A stretch of DNA of 64,000 bases from Mucilaginibacter ginsenosidivorax (GTDB lineage Bacteria; Bacteroidota; Bacteroidia; Sphingobacteriales; Sphingobacteriaceae), in NCBI RefSeq assembly GCF_007971525.1, contig NZ_CP042437.1, positions 2,852,001 through 2,916,000 of the forward strand. Direction: 5' to 3'. A program made the translations under genes and the position numbers. Below the pieces are notes generated by a model. That model had not been told where the DNA came from. It worked only from the letters and a program-made list of their open reading frames with translations, and did no database searches. Each line of letters opens with the position of its first letter. The first letter of the stretch is position 1. Of the stretch, positions 8,271 through 17,281 are shown in pieces.

Positions 8271-9283
8271 ACGTTAAACAGGGTTAAGTTTACCTCATAA
8301 CCGGTATCGGAATTAACAATTTGGAGTTGGTGCCTGCCGGGATATAAAATTTCCAGCCGGCGCTTTGTATTGGCAATCCCCAGCCCTGATGACTTTTCGA
8401 TCTGGTTCACAAAGGCATCTTTAGTGTTAAAAACGCTGAACATCAGGTTGCTATTTTGGTATTGCAGGCCAATGCATACCAGGTTTTGCTTATCCTCATT
8501 AAACCCAACATATTTAAAAGCATTTTCTATAAAGGTAATGAACAGCAGCGGCGCCACGTTAATTTGCCCGTTTACATCATCGGCACAAAAAGAAACGACT
8601 ATACGCTCGTCAATGCGGCCTTTTTGTATGGCTATGTAATTGCGGATGTAGTTAATTTCGCTATCGAGGGCTATTTGTTCAACATTACATTCATACAGCT
8701 GGTAACGCAGCATTTCTGAAAATACCAGCAGCATTTCGCGGGCATCCTTGTTTGATTTATCAATGTGCCCGTAAATAGAGTTGATGGAGTTAAACAGAAA
8801 ATGCGGGTTAAACTGCGCCCGCAAAAAATTGAGTTCGTTGGTGGCTTTTTCTTTTTCAATTTGTTCGATATACAATTGTGACCGTATTTTTTCGATAACC
8901 AGGTGCACCGCCAGGATGCAGGCCACCCAGAAGAAAATATTGATAAACGAATCTAAAAAGATGTCGGGGAAACTAAACCTGGCGTTTTTAACTTTAAAAA
9001 CATAGGTGACAACGGCAATTGATACCGGCACCCTCATAAGCGCTGTAATAACAATTCCCCCTAAAAAACACAGGCCAAATTTTACATACCGTTTTTTATT
9101 AAGCAATTGCGGAATGGTATACAGCGCGTTGAAATAGTAATTTGCCGATATAAACAACAGGTAACAAAACTGTATGGTAATGGCATGTGTAAATACCAGC
9201 GTACCGTTCCTGAAGATAAACACCCAGGACAGGTACGCCAATACCCAAAATGTGAGGTGATATATTGTTTTGCTGGTTTTCAA
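8267..9283 (-). CDS. LytS/YpdA-type sensor histidine kinase
   Basis: A membrane sensor kinase of about 338 residues that pairs with the LytTR regulator. Four or five hydrophobic segments fill residues 1-140. The His_kinase domain follows with the phospho-acceptor histidine in AQFNPHFLFNSINSI, then an ATPase region with FIENAFKY and GLGIANTKRRL. There is no extracellular sensing domain, so the membrane part may itself sense. No ATG is available. TTG at 9283 places a lysine-rich N-terminus just before the first helix as in relatives. A longer reading from another TTG at 9331 is also open. Confidence 0.88.
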   Translation of the reverse strand: MKTSKTIYHLTFWVLAYLSWVFIFRNGTLVFTHAITIQFCYLLFISANYYFNALYTIPQLLNKKRYVKFGLCFLGGIVITALMRVPVSIAVVTYVFKVKNARFSFPDIFLDSFINIFFWVACILAVHLVIEKIRSQLYIEQIEKEKATNELNFLRAQFNPHFLFNSINSIYGHIDKSNKDAREMLLVFSEMLRYQLYECNVEQIALDSEINYIRNYIAIQKGRIDERIVVSFCADDVNGQINVAPLLFITFIENAFKYVGFNEDKQNLVCIGLQYQNSNLMFSVFNTKDAFVNQIEKSSGLGIANTKRRLEILYPGRHQLQIVNSDTGYEVNLTLFNV

Positions 9284-9345
9284 GGTATACGCCCGGATTT
9301 GTTTATTAAAGTACGTTAATATGATGCACAAAAAAAATCAATTGG

Positions 9346-9759
9346 TTATTTAGGTTCCGCGCCATCGGGAAAGGCCTGCCCTTTATGACAGGTGGTACAT
9401 GATACAATCAATGTAGCGTTGCCAATTTCGGGGTGCTTTACTTTTAAATATTTTTTGTTGATACCAAGGGTCATGCGCATCATGGCGCGCGCTATCTGCT
9501 TTTCGGGCTTTGCATCGCTGGCAAAATCAAGCCCGTGTCCATCTTTATTACCGGCGTGGCAAAAACCACAGCTTACCCCAAGGCCATCGTCAAAATCGTC
9601 GGCCATAATGCCCTGCAGCGCTTTGGAACTTATGCTTTTTGGCAGCACTTTTAAATTGGTGTATTGGGGTGTATCGGCGGTTTTATCAGTTGCGGCCACG
9701 GTAACGCTTACTATAGCTGCTAATGTCATAACAGCTATAAACTTCTGGTTTATTTTCAT
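9346..9759 (-). CDS. secreted dihaem c-type cytochrome, reaction-centre cytochrome family-like
   Basis: A 137-residue exported protein with a signal peptide (about residues 1-22) and two haem-binding motifs, CGFCH near residue 63 and CTTCH near residue 124. The stretch LQGIMADDFDDGLGVSCGFCH resembles the small cytochromes related to the photosynthetic reaction-centre cytochrome subunit, which are widespread in non-phototrophic Bacteroidota. It probably passes electrons in the periplasm. It is last in a tight operon after the YceI and Tat-phosphoesterase genes. Confidence 0.88.
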   Translation of the reverse strand: MKINQKFIAVMTLAAIVSVTVAATDKTADTPQYTNLKVLPKSISSKALQGIMADDFDDGLGVSCGFCHAGNKDGHGLDFASDAKPEKQIARAMMRMTLGINKKYLKVKHPEIGNATLIVSCTTCHKGQAFPDGAEPK

Positions 9760-9779
9760 TTGAGTGTGGTATAAAACTG

Positions 9780-10310
9780 TTAAGCCTTTTTTGCAAGCAC
9801 ATCCAGGTTTACCTCCAATTCGTTGGCAATGGTGCTTGTGCCGCCAATGCCAAAATCCTTGCGCTTTATTTTGAACGAGCCTTTAAATTGATAGCCACCG
9901 GCGTGGGGCGCTGCTGTAAAAGGGAACACTATTGGCTGGGTTTTACCTTTAATGGTTATTTTGCCGTTTAGCAAATAGGCACCTCCTTTGCCGGTTACTT
10001 TTGTTGACAGGAGCCTTATTTTAGGGTTGTTTTTTACATCGAAGTAGCTATCTCCCCTTAAATGCTCATCGCGCAGGTTGTTATCTGTATTTACAGTTGC
10101 CGCGTCAACCGTAACATCAAAGTTCGCTGTATCCGCATTGTCAGGATCAAAATTGATAAGCCCATCAAGGCCGCCAAAAGATCCCCCGACATCAAAGCCG
10201 AGGTTTTTGATGGTAAATTTTAACGACGATCCCTGGTTTACCGGCTTGTATTGCGCGTAGGTGATATTTAACCCGCAAAGCATCAGCAACAATAAAATTA
10301 TCTTTTTCAT
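9780..10310 (-). CDS. YceI family periplasmic protein
   Basis: A 176-residue exported lipocalin-like beta-barrel with a signal peptide ending in AQY. The YceI family binds isoprenoid or amphiphilic molecules in the periplasm. Family features here are SLKFTIKNLGF at the start, DEHLRGDSYFDVKNNPKI in the middle and KIKRKDFGIGG near the end. It sits two bases after the metallophosphoesterase stop and 20 bases before the cytochrome start, so all three should be cotranscribed. YceI proteins often neighbour cytochromes and quinone-linked redox proteins. Confidence 0.92.
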   Translation of the reverse strand: MKKIILLLLMLCGLNITYAQYKPVNQGSSLKFTIKNLGFDVGGSFGGLDGLINFDPDNADTANFDVTVDAATVNTDNNLRDEHLRGDSYFDVKNNPKIRLLSTKVTGKGGAYLLNGKITIKGKTQPIVFPFTAAPHAGGYQFKGSFKIKRKDFGIGGTSTIANELEVNLDVLAKKA

Positions 10311-10312
10311 GC

Positions 10313-11332
10313 CTATTTATGTTCTTCTATTTTATCGGCCTCAATCAATGGCGTATCGGTAATAGCCAGTGTGTGATTGTGCTCAACATAATTTACTGTA
10401 GTTAGGCCCAGCATGCCACGTAACTTTTCGGCTGGAACCTTCAAAGGCCCCGGCGACGGTGCAGCGCCCGGTGCCGGCTGCGGGAAAGCGGTTGAGCATG
10501 CGGTATGAAAGGTTATATTACCCTCAACCTTTTGAATGGTTTGATGGATGTGCCCGTTTAAAACCGATACCGAGCCAAAGCGTTTTAGCAGCGCCAAAGC
10601 CTGCGCACTATCGTCAGTTCCCCAGCCCCAGGCCGGGTAGATGGCCCAAAGCGGGATGTGTGCAAAAACCACTATCGGTGTGCTGTTGGTTAGTGGCTTC
10701 AGGTCATTTTCTAACCATTTTAACTGGGCAGCACCAATATAACCAAGCCCGCCATCAACATGATTGGTAACATTTACCAGGCCTATGAAATGTACCCCAT
10801 GCGAATCAAAACTATACCAGCCATCGCCCAGCGTACCTTTGCCGTAACGCTCCAGGTAAAGTTTGCCGTTGTCGGTTACATCATGCTCGCCGGGAACGTA
10901 AAATATTTTTTCGGTTTTTACCGCTTTTAACGATTGTTCCAGCGTGTCAAACTCGTCGGCTTGCGCCAGGTGCGATAAATCGCCGGTGTGCAGCACAAAG
11001 GATGGCGCTACGGGCATTGTATTGATTTTGGCAATGGCTGCGTTTAGCGTTCCAACCACATCGGTATTGGCCGGTTTGGCAAAGCCGATGTGGCTATCAC
11101 TGATCTGCACGAAGCTAAAATCGGATTTGGGCACCAGCAAGCCTTTTTTGAGGCCGCCTGTTGCTTTATCTATCATCTGGCTCATGCCATATGATTTCAG
11201 GATGCCGCCGGTCATCATCCAGAGTACGCCGGTGCCTGCCCAAGCCATACATTCCAGGAACCCGCGACGGTCAATACCGTCGTTATTGACTTCGGGGTTT
11301 AACGCCTCTTCAGGGTGCAAATGGTTTTTCAT
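10313..11332 (-). CDS. Tat-exported metallophosphoesterase
   Basis: A 339-residue calcineurin-like phosphoesterase. The N-terminus carries a twin-arginine motif, DRRGFLECMAW (about residues 21-31), followed by a hydrophobic stretch, so it should be exported folded. Metal-ligand motifs in order are DSHIGF, GDLSH, GEHDV (GEHD in place of the usual GNHD), FAHIPLW and NGHIHQ. The substrate is unknown. Its operon partners are a YceI protein and a dihaem cytochrome. That grouping suggests an envelope redox or cofactor-related job rather than nucleotide scavenging, but this is inference. Confidence 0.9.
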   Translation of the reverse strand: MKNHLHPEEALNPEVNNDGIDRRGFLECMAWAGTGVLWMMTGGILKSYGMSQMIDKATGGLKKGLLVPKSDFSFVQISDSHIGFAKPANTDVVGTLNAAIAKINTMPVAPSFVLHTGDLSHLAQADEFDTLEQSLKAVKTEKIFYVPGEHDVTDNGKLYLERYGKGTLGDGWYSFDSHGVHFIGLVNVTNHVDGGLGYIGAAQLKWLENDLKPLTNSTPIVVFAHIPLWAIYPAWGWGTDDSAQALALLKRFGSVSVLNGHIHQTIQKVEGNITFHTACSTAFPQPAPGAAPSPGPLKVPAEKLRGMLGLTTVNYVEHNHTLAITDTPLIEADKIEEHK

Positions 11333-11567
11333 AACGTTTATTTTTTTTTGTTGGTTAATGAATTACACCGCTAAAAAAGATAAAGAAACCCGATGGCTAT
11401 ATTGTTTTACATGAAGCAAGCCCAATACTTGACGAACGATGGGTTTTGGATGGAATTAACATTGCTAAAATATAACCGGTATTTGTTGTAAGTTTAATGT
11501 GCCAAACGTTTACTTTTAATATTGCTACCATGCTGTTATTATGCAGCCAAACCAATGTCTGTTATAA

Positions 11568-12236
11568 ATGAATTTTGATAGTACCATTTTACTGAACCCC
11601 ACCCATAACATATATGGGCACGAAATACTAAAACTGTTTCTTGCGGTGGTAACCGGCTGTATTCTTGGGCTGGAGCGGGAGATAAGGGGGAAATCGGCGG
11701 GGTTCAGAACCCTGGCGTTAATTTGCCTTGGTGCAACTGTTTTTACCATATGCTCTTATATGCTAGGGGTTGAAACCAACCGCGACCGGATTGCGGCCAA
11801 CATTATTACCGGCGTGGGCTTTATTGGTGCCGGGGTAATATTTCGTACAAACTCCTCCGTGTCAGGGATTACCACGGCCGCCTCTATATGGATATCGGCG
11901 GCCTTGGGAATGCTTTTAGGTATTGGCGAATTTGCCCTTGCCGGCCTTGCACTGGTAGCCACCCTGTTTGTATTATACGCCCTTGATTTTATACAAATTT
12001 GGATAGATAATAAATTTGAACATCGCCATTACCGGCTGGTTTTTAAAAACACCTGCCAGCTAAGCACCTTGTATGACCAGGTAACCCCGCTTAAGCTGAA
12101 AATAGTTAAAATGAAAACTTCACGTAAAGATGTACAAACCATCCTGGAGTTTGAAATATGGGGAAGGGAAAATAACCTTGCTTTATTTAATCAATGGCTT
12201 ATAGATAGTGATGAGGTTTTGTCGTTTGAATGGTAG
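11568..12236 (+). CDS. MgtC/SapB family membrane protein
   Basis: A 222-residue inner-membrane protein with four or five hydrophobic segments in its first 145 residues. The MgtC core is clear: GCILGLEREIRGKSAGFRT, then GVGFIGAGVIF and GITTAASIWISAALGM. A cytoplasmic C-terminal domain of about 75 residues follows, shaped like an ACT fold. Family members affect growth at low magnesium and can influence ATP synthase. It is alone, divergent from the metallophosphoesterase operon. Confidence 0.92.
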   Translation: MNFDSTILLNPTHNIYGHEILKLFLAVVTGCILGLEREIRGKSAGFRTLALICLGATVFTICSYMLGVETNRDRIAANIITGVGFIGAGVIFRTNSSVSGITTAASIWISAALGMLLGIGEFALAGLALVATLFVLYALDFIQIWIDNKFEHRHYRLVFKNTCQLSTLYDQVTPLKLKIVKMKTSRKDVQTILEFEIWGRENNLALFNQWLIDSDEVLSFEW

Positions 12237-12406
12237 GATGGCGGTCCAACTGGTATTCATTTGATAAAAGCTGATACAAAATAAACCGATAGACATGATG
12301 CCGTGTTTATTGAACTATATTGGACAATCTGTTTTAAACAGGTTAGCGAAATTTGCCGGAACCAAAGTCGCCGATCAAACCAATATTCAAATAGTTTTAC
12401 AGCATC

Positions 12407-14356
12407 ATGAATCATCAACCTACGGGATATATAACCAAAACCATCTTTTTCCTGGCCGCTATCTGCACGCTTGCTGTTCATAAAAGCCAGGCCCAGGCCG
12501 AACTGATGCCCTACGGTAACCTGAACGGCATTCGCGTACAAGGCCAGCTTATGGATTTTAACACCAGTATTGATGTGGTTGGCAACAGCTGGCACAAAAT
12601 AAACGCGACAGCAAAGGAACGCCAGCGGCCGAAGTTTAAAAGAGATGGCGATGTTGAAACTGTAAATACCGCTATTGATAGCCTGGTATTTACCGAGACT
12701 GTTACCGACATAGGCAAGGGCAAAATCAAAATAAACATTACCTGCAATGTGCGCAGGGATACCAGCATTATAGGCGTTTACCTGGGCCTGCGTTTGCCCA
12801 AAGCAGTGTATGCAGCCAGCCAGGTTACACTAAAAGACCAAGCCATGGCAACCGAAGTACTTAAAGATGATATGCCTACAGTAACGGCTAAGGGCATTAC
12901 CTTTAAATCGCCTGTGCAACATTTCAGCATCAGCACCAATGAGGCAGCGCTTATTATAAGGCCGCAAAGCGACGATTTAAAATACATTCAGCTGTACTTC
13001 CCCATTTGCGAAGGCACGCTTAAAAAGGGTGATTTATTTGAGAAAACCTTTGAGATTAAAGTAGAAGGCGATATTGACAACACCGATGCAACTATCCTGC
13101 TGGATGCCGCTGCTCAGGGCCGCGAATTTGCCGGACTGGGTGGCAACTTCCGGTTGCAAAACGCAAAAACCGACCCGCAGGTAATAGATTATTGTTTGAA
13201 AAATCTGCGCGTAGCCTGGGGCCGGGTAGAGATGCCCTGGCGCGATTGGCAACCGGATATGAACACTGATCCTATAGCTATGGCCGATAGTAGTAACCTG
13301 AATAACCATGTCAGGCAGTCGATGGAGATGGCGCAACGGCTGGGTCAAATGAATATGCTGGTGGTATTAACGGCATGGGCGCCGCCGCAATGGGCGGTTG
13401 TTGGTAAGCTAAAATACCGCCCCACACCGGATGGCGTTTGGGGCAACCCGCTTAATAATGATAACACGCAGCAGATTTACAAATCAATTACCGATTATAT
13501 CATCTACCTCAAAAACCATTACGGCGTTGAGGTTACTTACTTTTCGTTCAATGAATCGGACCTGGGTATCAACATACGCCAAACAGGCCAGGAGCACCTG
13601 GCGCTTATAAAAGGACTGGGTAAATATTTTGCAGATAAAGGCTTAAAAACCAAATTGCTGCTGGGCGATAACTCCGATGCTACCACCTACAAATTTATTT
13701 ACCCGGCCATGAATGATCCGGAGGCCCGGCCATACATTGGCGCGGTATCCTTTCACTCCTGGCGCGGCTGGGATACTCCAACACTTCAAAAATGGGCCGA
13801 TGCGGCTGCCAAACTAAACCTGCCCCTTTTGGTTGGCGAAGGCAGTATTGATGCCGCCGCGTGGGAGTATCCGGCTTATTTTGAAGAGCAATCATACGCG
13901 CTTGAAGAGATTAACCTTTACACCCGCCTGCTGGCTATATGCCAGCCCTTATCAATTTTGCAATGGCAGCTCACGGCAGATTATTCACCATTGAGCGGCG
14001 GCGGTATTTTTGGCAATGATGGGCCCTTGAAACCAACCCAGCGCTTTTGGCAGCTAAAGCAGCTCGCTTCAACCCCGGCCGGCCTGAAAGCCCTGGCGGT
14101 TACTGTTGATAAACCTGCCATATCATGCGCGGCTTTGGGCGATGCAGGCAAGCACAAATACGTTATCCACTTGGTAAATAACAGTGCCGCGCGTAAAGTT
14201 TATTTAAAGGGCTTACCGGCATCTGTTACCCGGCTTAAGGTTTACGTTACCGACAAAGACCATAACGTTAGCCAAAAAGGCGATATTAAAGTTATTAATA
14301 ATCAAGCCGCATTTAAGCTAAGCGCCCGGTGCTTTACCACGCTGGAGAGCGAATAG
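12407..14356 (+). CDS. secreted clan GH-A glycoside hydrolase, GH30-like
   Basis: A 649-residue exported enzyme. A signal peptide covers about residues 1-30. Residues 30-235 look like a beta-sandwich and are not recognised. A TIM barrel follows from about 240 to 560, with the acid/base in FNESD (about E383) and the nucleophile in GEGS (about E478). Both lie on strand ends as expected for clan GH-A. A C-terminal beta domain (about 570-649) resembles those closing GH30 enzymes. The family assignment to GH30 or a near neighbour such as GH39 is uncertain and the substrate unknown. The gene is single and followed by a palindromic repeat. Confidence 0.75.
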   Translation: MNHQPTGYITKTIFFLAAICTLAVHKSQAQAELMPYGNLNGIRVQGQLMDFNTSIDVVGNSWHKINATAKERQRPKFKRDGDVETVNTAIDSLVFTETVTDIGKGKIKINITCNVRRDTSIIGVYLGLRLPKAVYAASQVTLKDQAMATEVLKDDMPTVTAKGITFKSPVQHFSISTNEAALIIRPQSDDLKYIQLYFPICEGTLKKGDLFEKTFEIKVEGDIDNTDATILLDAAAQGREFAGLGGNFRLQNAKTDPQVIDYCLKNLRVAWGRVEMPWRDWQPDMNTDPIAMADSSNLNNHVRQSMEMAQRLGQMNMLVVLTAWAPPQWAVVGKLKYRPTPDGVWGNPLNNDNTQQIYKSITDYIIYLKNHYGVEVTYFSFNESDLGINIRQTGQEHLALIKGLGKYFADKGLKTKLLLGDNSDATTYKFIYPAMNDPEARPYIGAVSFHSWRGWDTPTLQKWADAAAKLNLPLLVGEGSIDAAAWEYPAYFEEQSYALEEINLYTRLLAICQPLSILQWQLTADYSPLSGGGIFGNDGPLKPTQRFWQLKQLASTPAGLKALAVTVDKPAISCAALGDAGKHKYVIHLVNNSAARKVYLKGLPASVTRLKVYVTDKDHNVSQKGDIKVINNQAAFKLSARCFTTLESE

Positions 14357-14795
14357 TACTAAGTCTGGAGTCCTTAGTCTTAAGTTCTAAGACGCTGTCT
14401 AAATTTGATTTGCTAATGTTTTTATGCTTCTAATGAATAGACAACAACGTATTCGCATGGCAGCGAAGACTCACCCGGCTACGCTGCGCTGGCCACCCTC
14501 TCTTCGGCTTCGCCGGAAAGATGGGCTTGAAAATTCTTTATTTTTTTTCGATACAATGCATTGATAGTCAACGCTCAAACCCCCTCTTTCCACCGCAGGT
14601 GAAGAGAGGGTGGCGGGCACAGCCTCGCCGGGTGAGTCTTAACCGTCATGCGATATTCCGCATTCCCGCTCTTACGTTTCGCCAGGTTTTGATTTCAATC
14701 ATGGCCTTCCTTTTCAAATTTAGACAGCTTCTAAGTCGAAAGCTATTTATTCTCTTTCGACTTAGAACTTAAGACTTCCGACTTAAAACTTGTTT
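14357..14795. repeat. nested palindromic intergenic element (copy 1)
   Basis: The core is 14413-14641. Its left arm, from GACTCACCCGG at 14468, is inverted as CCGGGTGAGTCTTA ending at 14641, and the arms also share CCACCCTCTCT. Just before it is the phrase ATGCTTCTAATGAATA. A second copy of the same length lies at 31079-31307. Around the core are outer arms made of ACTTAAG and CTAAGTCG words (14357-14395 and 14733-14790), again inverted. No gene is seen in this stretch. Confidence 0.75.
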
Positions 14796-15644
14796 TCAGG
14801 GATATTTAAACCCGGGGAATACGAGATGGAAAATGCTCCACCAATTGTCTTCCAGGGAAAAGTATAGTTTAAATGGCCCTTCAAAATGAATGGTTTCGTT
14901 GTTTTCCAACACGGCATCATATTTTACCGATCCCTCGGCATGGCCAAGGCCCGAGCCGGGTTGTAATTGAAAGCCGATATCGTAAATAAAATATTCTTCG
15001 TTATTAAATGCCGTGTACGCGCTAAAAATATTGCTAAGCTGGTGTACAATTTCGGCCCGGCTGTAGGTTTTCCTGTCGGGAGCCACAAACGAATCGCCAA
15101 GCACCCAACTGCGTTCGTCAAAGTCTTGTTTAAACCATCCCGATAAAAACTCCAGGGCTTTATTTTGAATATTGGCTTTATGATTGGGATGAAACTCTTC
15201 ATAATCAAAATGGCTTGTCATACCCGGTATCGTAAAATCGTCGGTTTCATGGTCAAACAATTCTTCGGTAATGAAAACATATTTAGTGCGATTGTCCAAA
15301 TCGTCAGAAAAATCGACAGCAAGATTCTTGCTCAATAGCAAATCGGTAATTTGCTGCAAAGCCTCGCTTACCTGTATGTCGCTTAGTTTATCTGCCGGTA
15401 TAAAATCGGGCTGGCCCAATAGATCATAAACCTTAACCCGTTTTGAATTAGCGTAGTTATGCTCAAAATCAAAAATATTCTTTAAAAAAATATTCTCAAT
15501 TTCCGGGTCAACAGGGTTAATGATACGAGGGTCGGCGCCCAATTCGGCCTGCAACTTTAAACGCAGCAGTTCGTTTTCCATCCGCAGGTTTTCTTCCGGG
15601 TCGTCGCTTAGCGGTTTGTCAAAAAGATCGTCGGTGTTTTCCAT
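14796..15644 (-). CDS. conserved hypothetical protein
   Basis: An acidic 282-residue protein with no signal peptide or membrane segment, so probably cytoplasmic. No family was recognised. The N-terminus looks helical (LRMENELLRLKLQAELG). The last 130 residues alternate hydrophobic and charged residues and end in aromatics (NWWSIFHLVFPGFKYP), recalling an NTF2-like alpha/beta cone, but that is a guess. ATG at 15644 is preferred. An upstream start at 15665 would lie inside the terminator hairpin of the preceding gene. Confidence 0.7.
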   Translation of the reverse strand: MENTDDLFDKPLSDDPEENLRMENELLRLKLQAELGADPRIINPVDPEIENIFLKNIFDFEHNYANSKRVKVYDLLGQPDFIPADKLSDIQVSEALQQITDLLLSKNLAVDFSDDLDNRTKYVFITEELFDHETDDFTIPGMTSHFDYEEFHPNHKANIQNKALEFLSGWFKQDFDERSWVLGDSFVAPDRKTYSRAEIVHQLSNIFSAYTAFNNEEYFIYDIGFQLQPGSGLGHAEGSVKYDAVLENNETIHFEGPFKLYFSLEDNWWSIFHLVFPGFKYP

Positions 15645-15663
15645 AGTGACGAACAAAATAGGC

Positions 15664-15698
15664 AAAGCCCGGTAAAATTTAAAACTTTACCGGGCTTT
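15664..15698 (-). terminator. terminator after the DUF3570 gene
   Basis: A perfect 13-bp stem pairs AAAGCCCGGTAAA (15664-15676) with its complement at 15686-15698 around a 9-base loop. It lies just after the last gene of the thioredoxin-ApbE-DUF4266-DUF3570 operon. Confidence 0.75.
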
Positions 15699-15719
15699 TA
15701 ATTTTGATGGCTATTTATC

Positions 15720-17021
15720 TTATTTAAAACCAAGGCTTACCGATACCACATCGGATACCAAACCTACGTTTTGCTTATAATGGCCGTACCGCAATTCCAG
15801 GTCATGTAAGTTTTCCCAACCTAACACACCTTTAGGAGGCGCTATCCTGAAACCGGCACCAAAAAACTGGCTGTTGAACTTTGCATATTCGTAGTTGCTG
15901 GTAAAATACGTTTGCGTTACGCTGTTTTGCTCATAAGGCGCAAAGTATTTGGCCGCCGTTTGTGTATAGTACCTGTAAAACGGGGATATAGAAAAGAATG
16001 GTGTAACCTTATACGCTATCTCAAGATTGGCCGTGTTTGATTGGGTGCCCCAGTTGTCCCAGTAATAACGGTAATATGATCGCAGGATAACGTTATCGCC
16101 CAGGAAGTAATTGGCCCTGAAACCTAAAGGCAATTTAAACCGCGATGATGGCAGTCTTTCGATGGTATCTTTTCCGTTGGAAAAATATACCCGGTGAAAG
16201 GGCAGGCTTAAAAAGCCATGCTGGGTAACAACATCGGCCAGGAACATGATCTGTAGCCTTGATGTAACAATTTGCGAATAAGAAAGTGATGCTGTATAAG
16301 TATTTCTCGGGCTTGATGGAATATTGGCCTTGCCTCCACTTTCAGAACTTGATGAATTGCCGCTTGCTGTTGTAACTGTAGTAACCGTAGTAGTTGCTGT
16401 CGGAATAAACTCCGATGGATATATCAGCTTAACATGGTCAAAATAGCCCTGTAGCTTTACGCCAAACTCGCCCATCCGGTTTGCTGTTTTGGCCGAGAAA
16501 TGTAAATCGGCGCCAAGTGATTGGTAGTTATATTCGCCGGAGTAATAGCTTCCTATGCCGAAGCTTGTCCCTTTTTTGGTATTTTCAATAGTCCAGTCCA
16601 GCGATGGGTATACCCGGCTGCCACCGGTATTTGATGCGCCTGTTTGCGAAACATAGGCAGCCGATGCCGAGGTGTGATGATCAAACCCAAGGCCTACGGA
16701 TAGGGTGTTTTTATTTAATGTATTACCCAGCCACACCAGTTTCAGGTCGATGCCATTTGCAATATCCGTTACGTTTTCGGTACCAATGCCCCCGGTAACC
16801 GCCGAGTGGTTACCATTTTGTTTGTAATAGCTGGATACCAGGTTAACTTCATCAACCCTTAACCTGCGCGGCCGGTATGCGTTGGTATCCTGGCCGGTAG
16901 TTGTAGCCAAAGTAAAGCCCGGCTTTAAGTTATTGGTAATGCTATCTTTTGAGGCTTGCGCATAGGTGTGCATGCGGCATATCAGGGAAAACCCCAACAC
17001 GGATAAATATATTTTCTTCAT
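15720..17021 (-). CDS. DUF3570 outer-membrane beta-barrel-like protein
   Basis: A 433-residue exported protein with a signal peptide ending near residue 22. The body is a run of amphipathic strands rich in aromatic residues and ends in SVSLGFK, as outer-membrane barrels do. The opening RPRRLRVDEVNLVSSYYKQNGNHS matches the DUF3570 family, for which no function is established. A low-complexity Thr/Ser stretch lies near residues 208-225. It is last in an operon with thioredoxin, ApbE and DUF4266 genes and is followed by a strong terminator. Confidence 0.85.
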   Translation of the reverse strand: MKKIYLSVLGFSLICRMHTYAQASKDSITNNLKPGFTLATTTGQDTNAYRPRRLRVDEVNLVSSYYKQNGNHSAVTGGIGTENVTDIANGIDLKLVWLGNTLNKNTLSVGLGFDHHTSASAAYVSQTGASNTGGSRVYPSLDWTIENTKKGTSFGIGSYYSGEYNYQSLGADLHFSAKTANRMGEFGVKLQGYFDHVKLIYPSEFIPTATTTVTTVTTASGNSSSSESGGKANIPSSPRNTYTASLSYSQIVTSRLQIMFLADVVTQHGFLSLPFHRVYFSNGKDTIERLPSSRFKLPLGFRANYFLGDNVILRSYYRYYWDNWGTQSNTANLEIAYKVTPFFSISPFYRYYTQTAAKYFAPYEQNSVTQTYFTSNYEYAKFNSQFFGAGFRIAPPKGVLGWENLHDLELRYGHYKQNVGLVSDVVSVSLGFK

Positions 17022-17046
17022 GGAATTACAGAATCAGGATTTAATA

Positions 17047-17268
17047 TTAATTGCAACCGCAGCCCCCGCCGGTTTTACCCGCGTTGGCACCTGATGCCGC
17101 TTCACGATAGGATTGAAAATTTAGTTCGTTTCGCTCTACTTTTCGGTTGCTCAATGCCATCTCCGAATCATTGATCCTGCTTTTTTGATACTCCTTAAGG
17201 TGTACACACGATGTAAGCGATGCTGCCAGCAAAAGGCAGCCGGCTATTTTAATCAGTTTATGAGTCAT
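17047..17268 (-). CDS. DUF4266 small lipoprotein with GGGCGCN tail
   Basis: A 73-residue protein with a lipoprotein signal peptide (lipobox LTSC, cysteine near residue 21). The mature chain has a charged helical middle (RINDSEMALSNRKVERNEL) and ends in a glycine-rich tail with GGGCGCN, the hallmark of DUF4266. The two cysteines at the very end could hold a metal, a disulfide or a covalent group. It lies 13 bases after ApbE and 25 before DUF3570, and this gene order recurs for the family. Function is unknown. Confidence 0.85.
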   Translation of the reverse strand: MTHKLIKIAGCLLLAASLTSCVHLKEYQKSRINDSEMALSNRKVERNELNFQSYREAASGANAGKTGGGCGCN

Positions 17269-17281
17269 TTAAATAGGGGTA

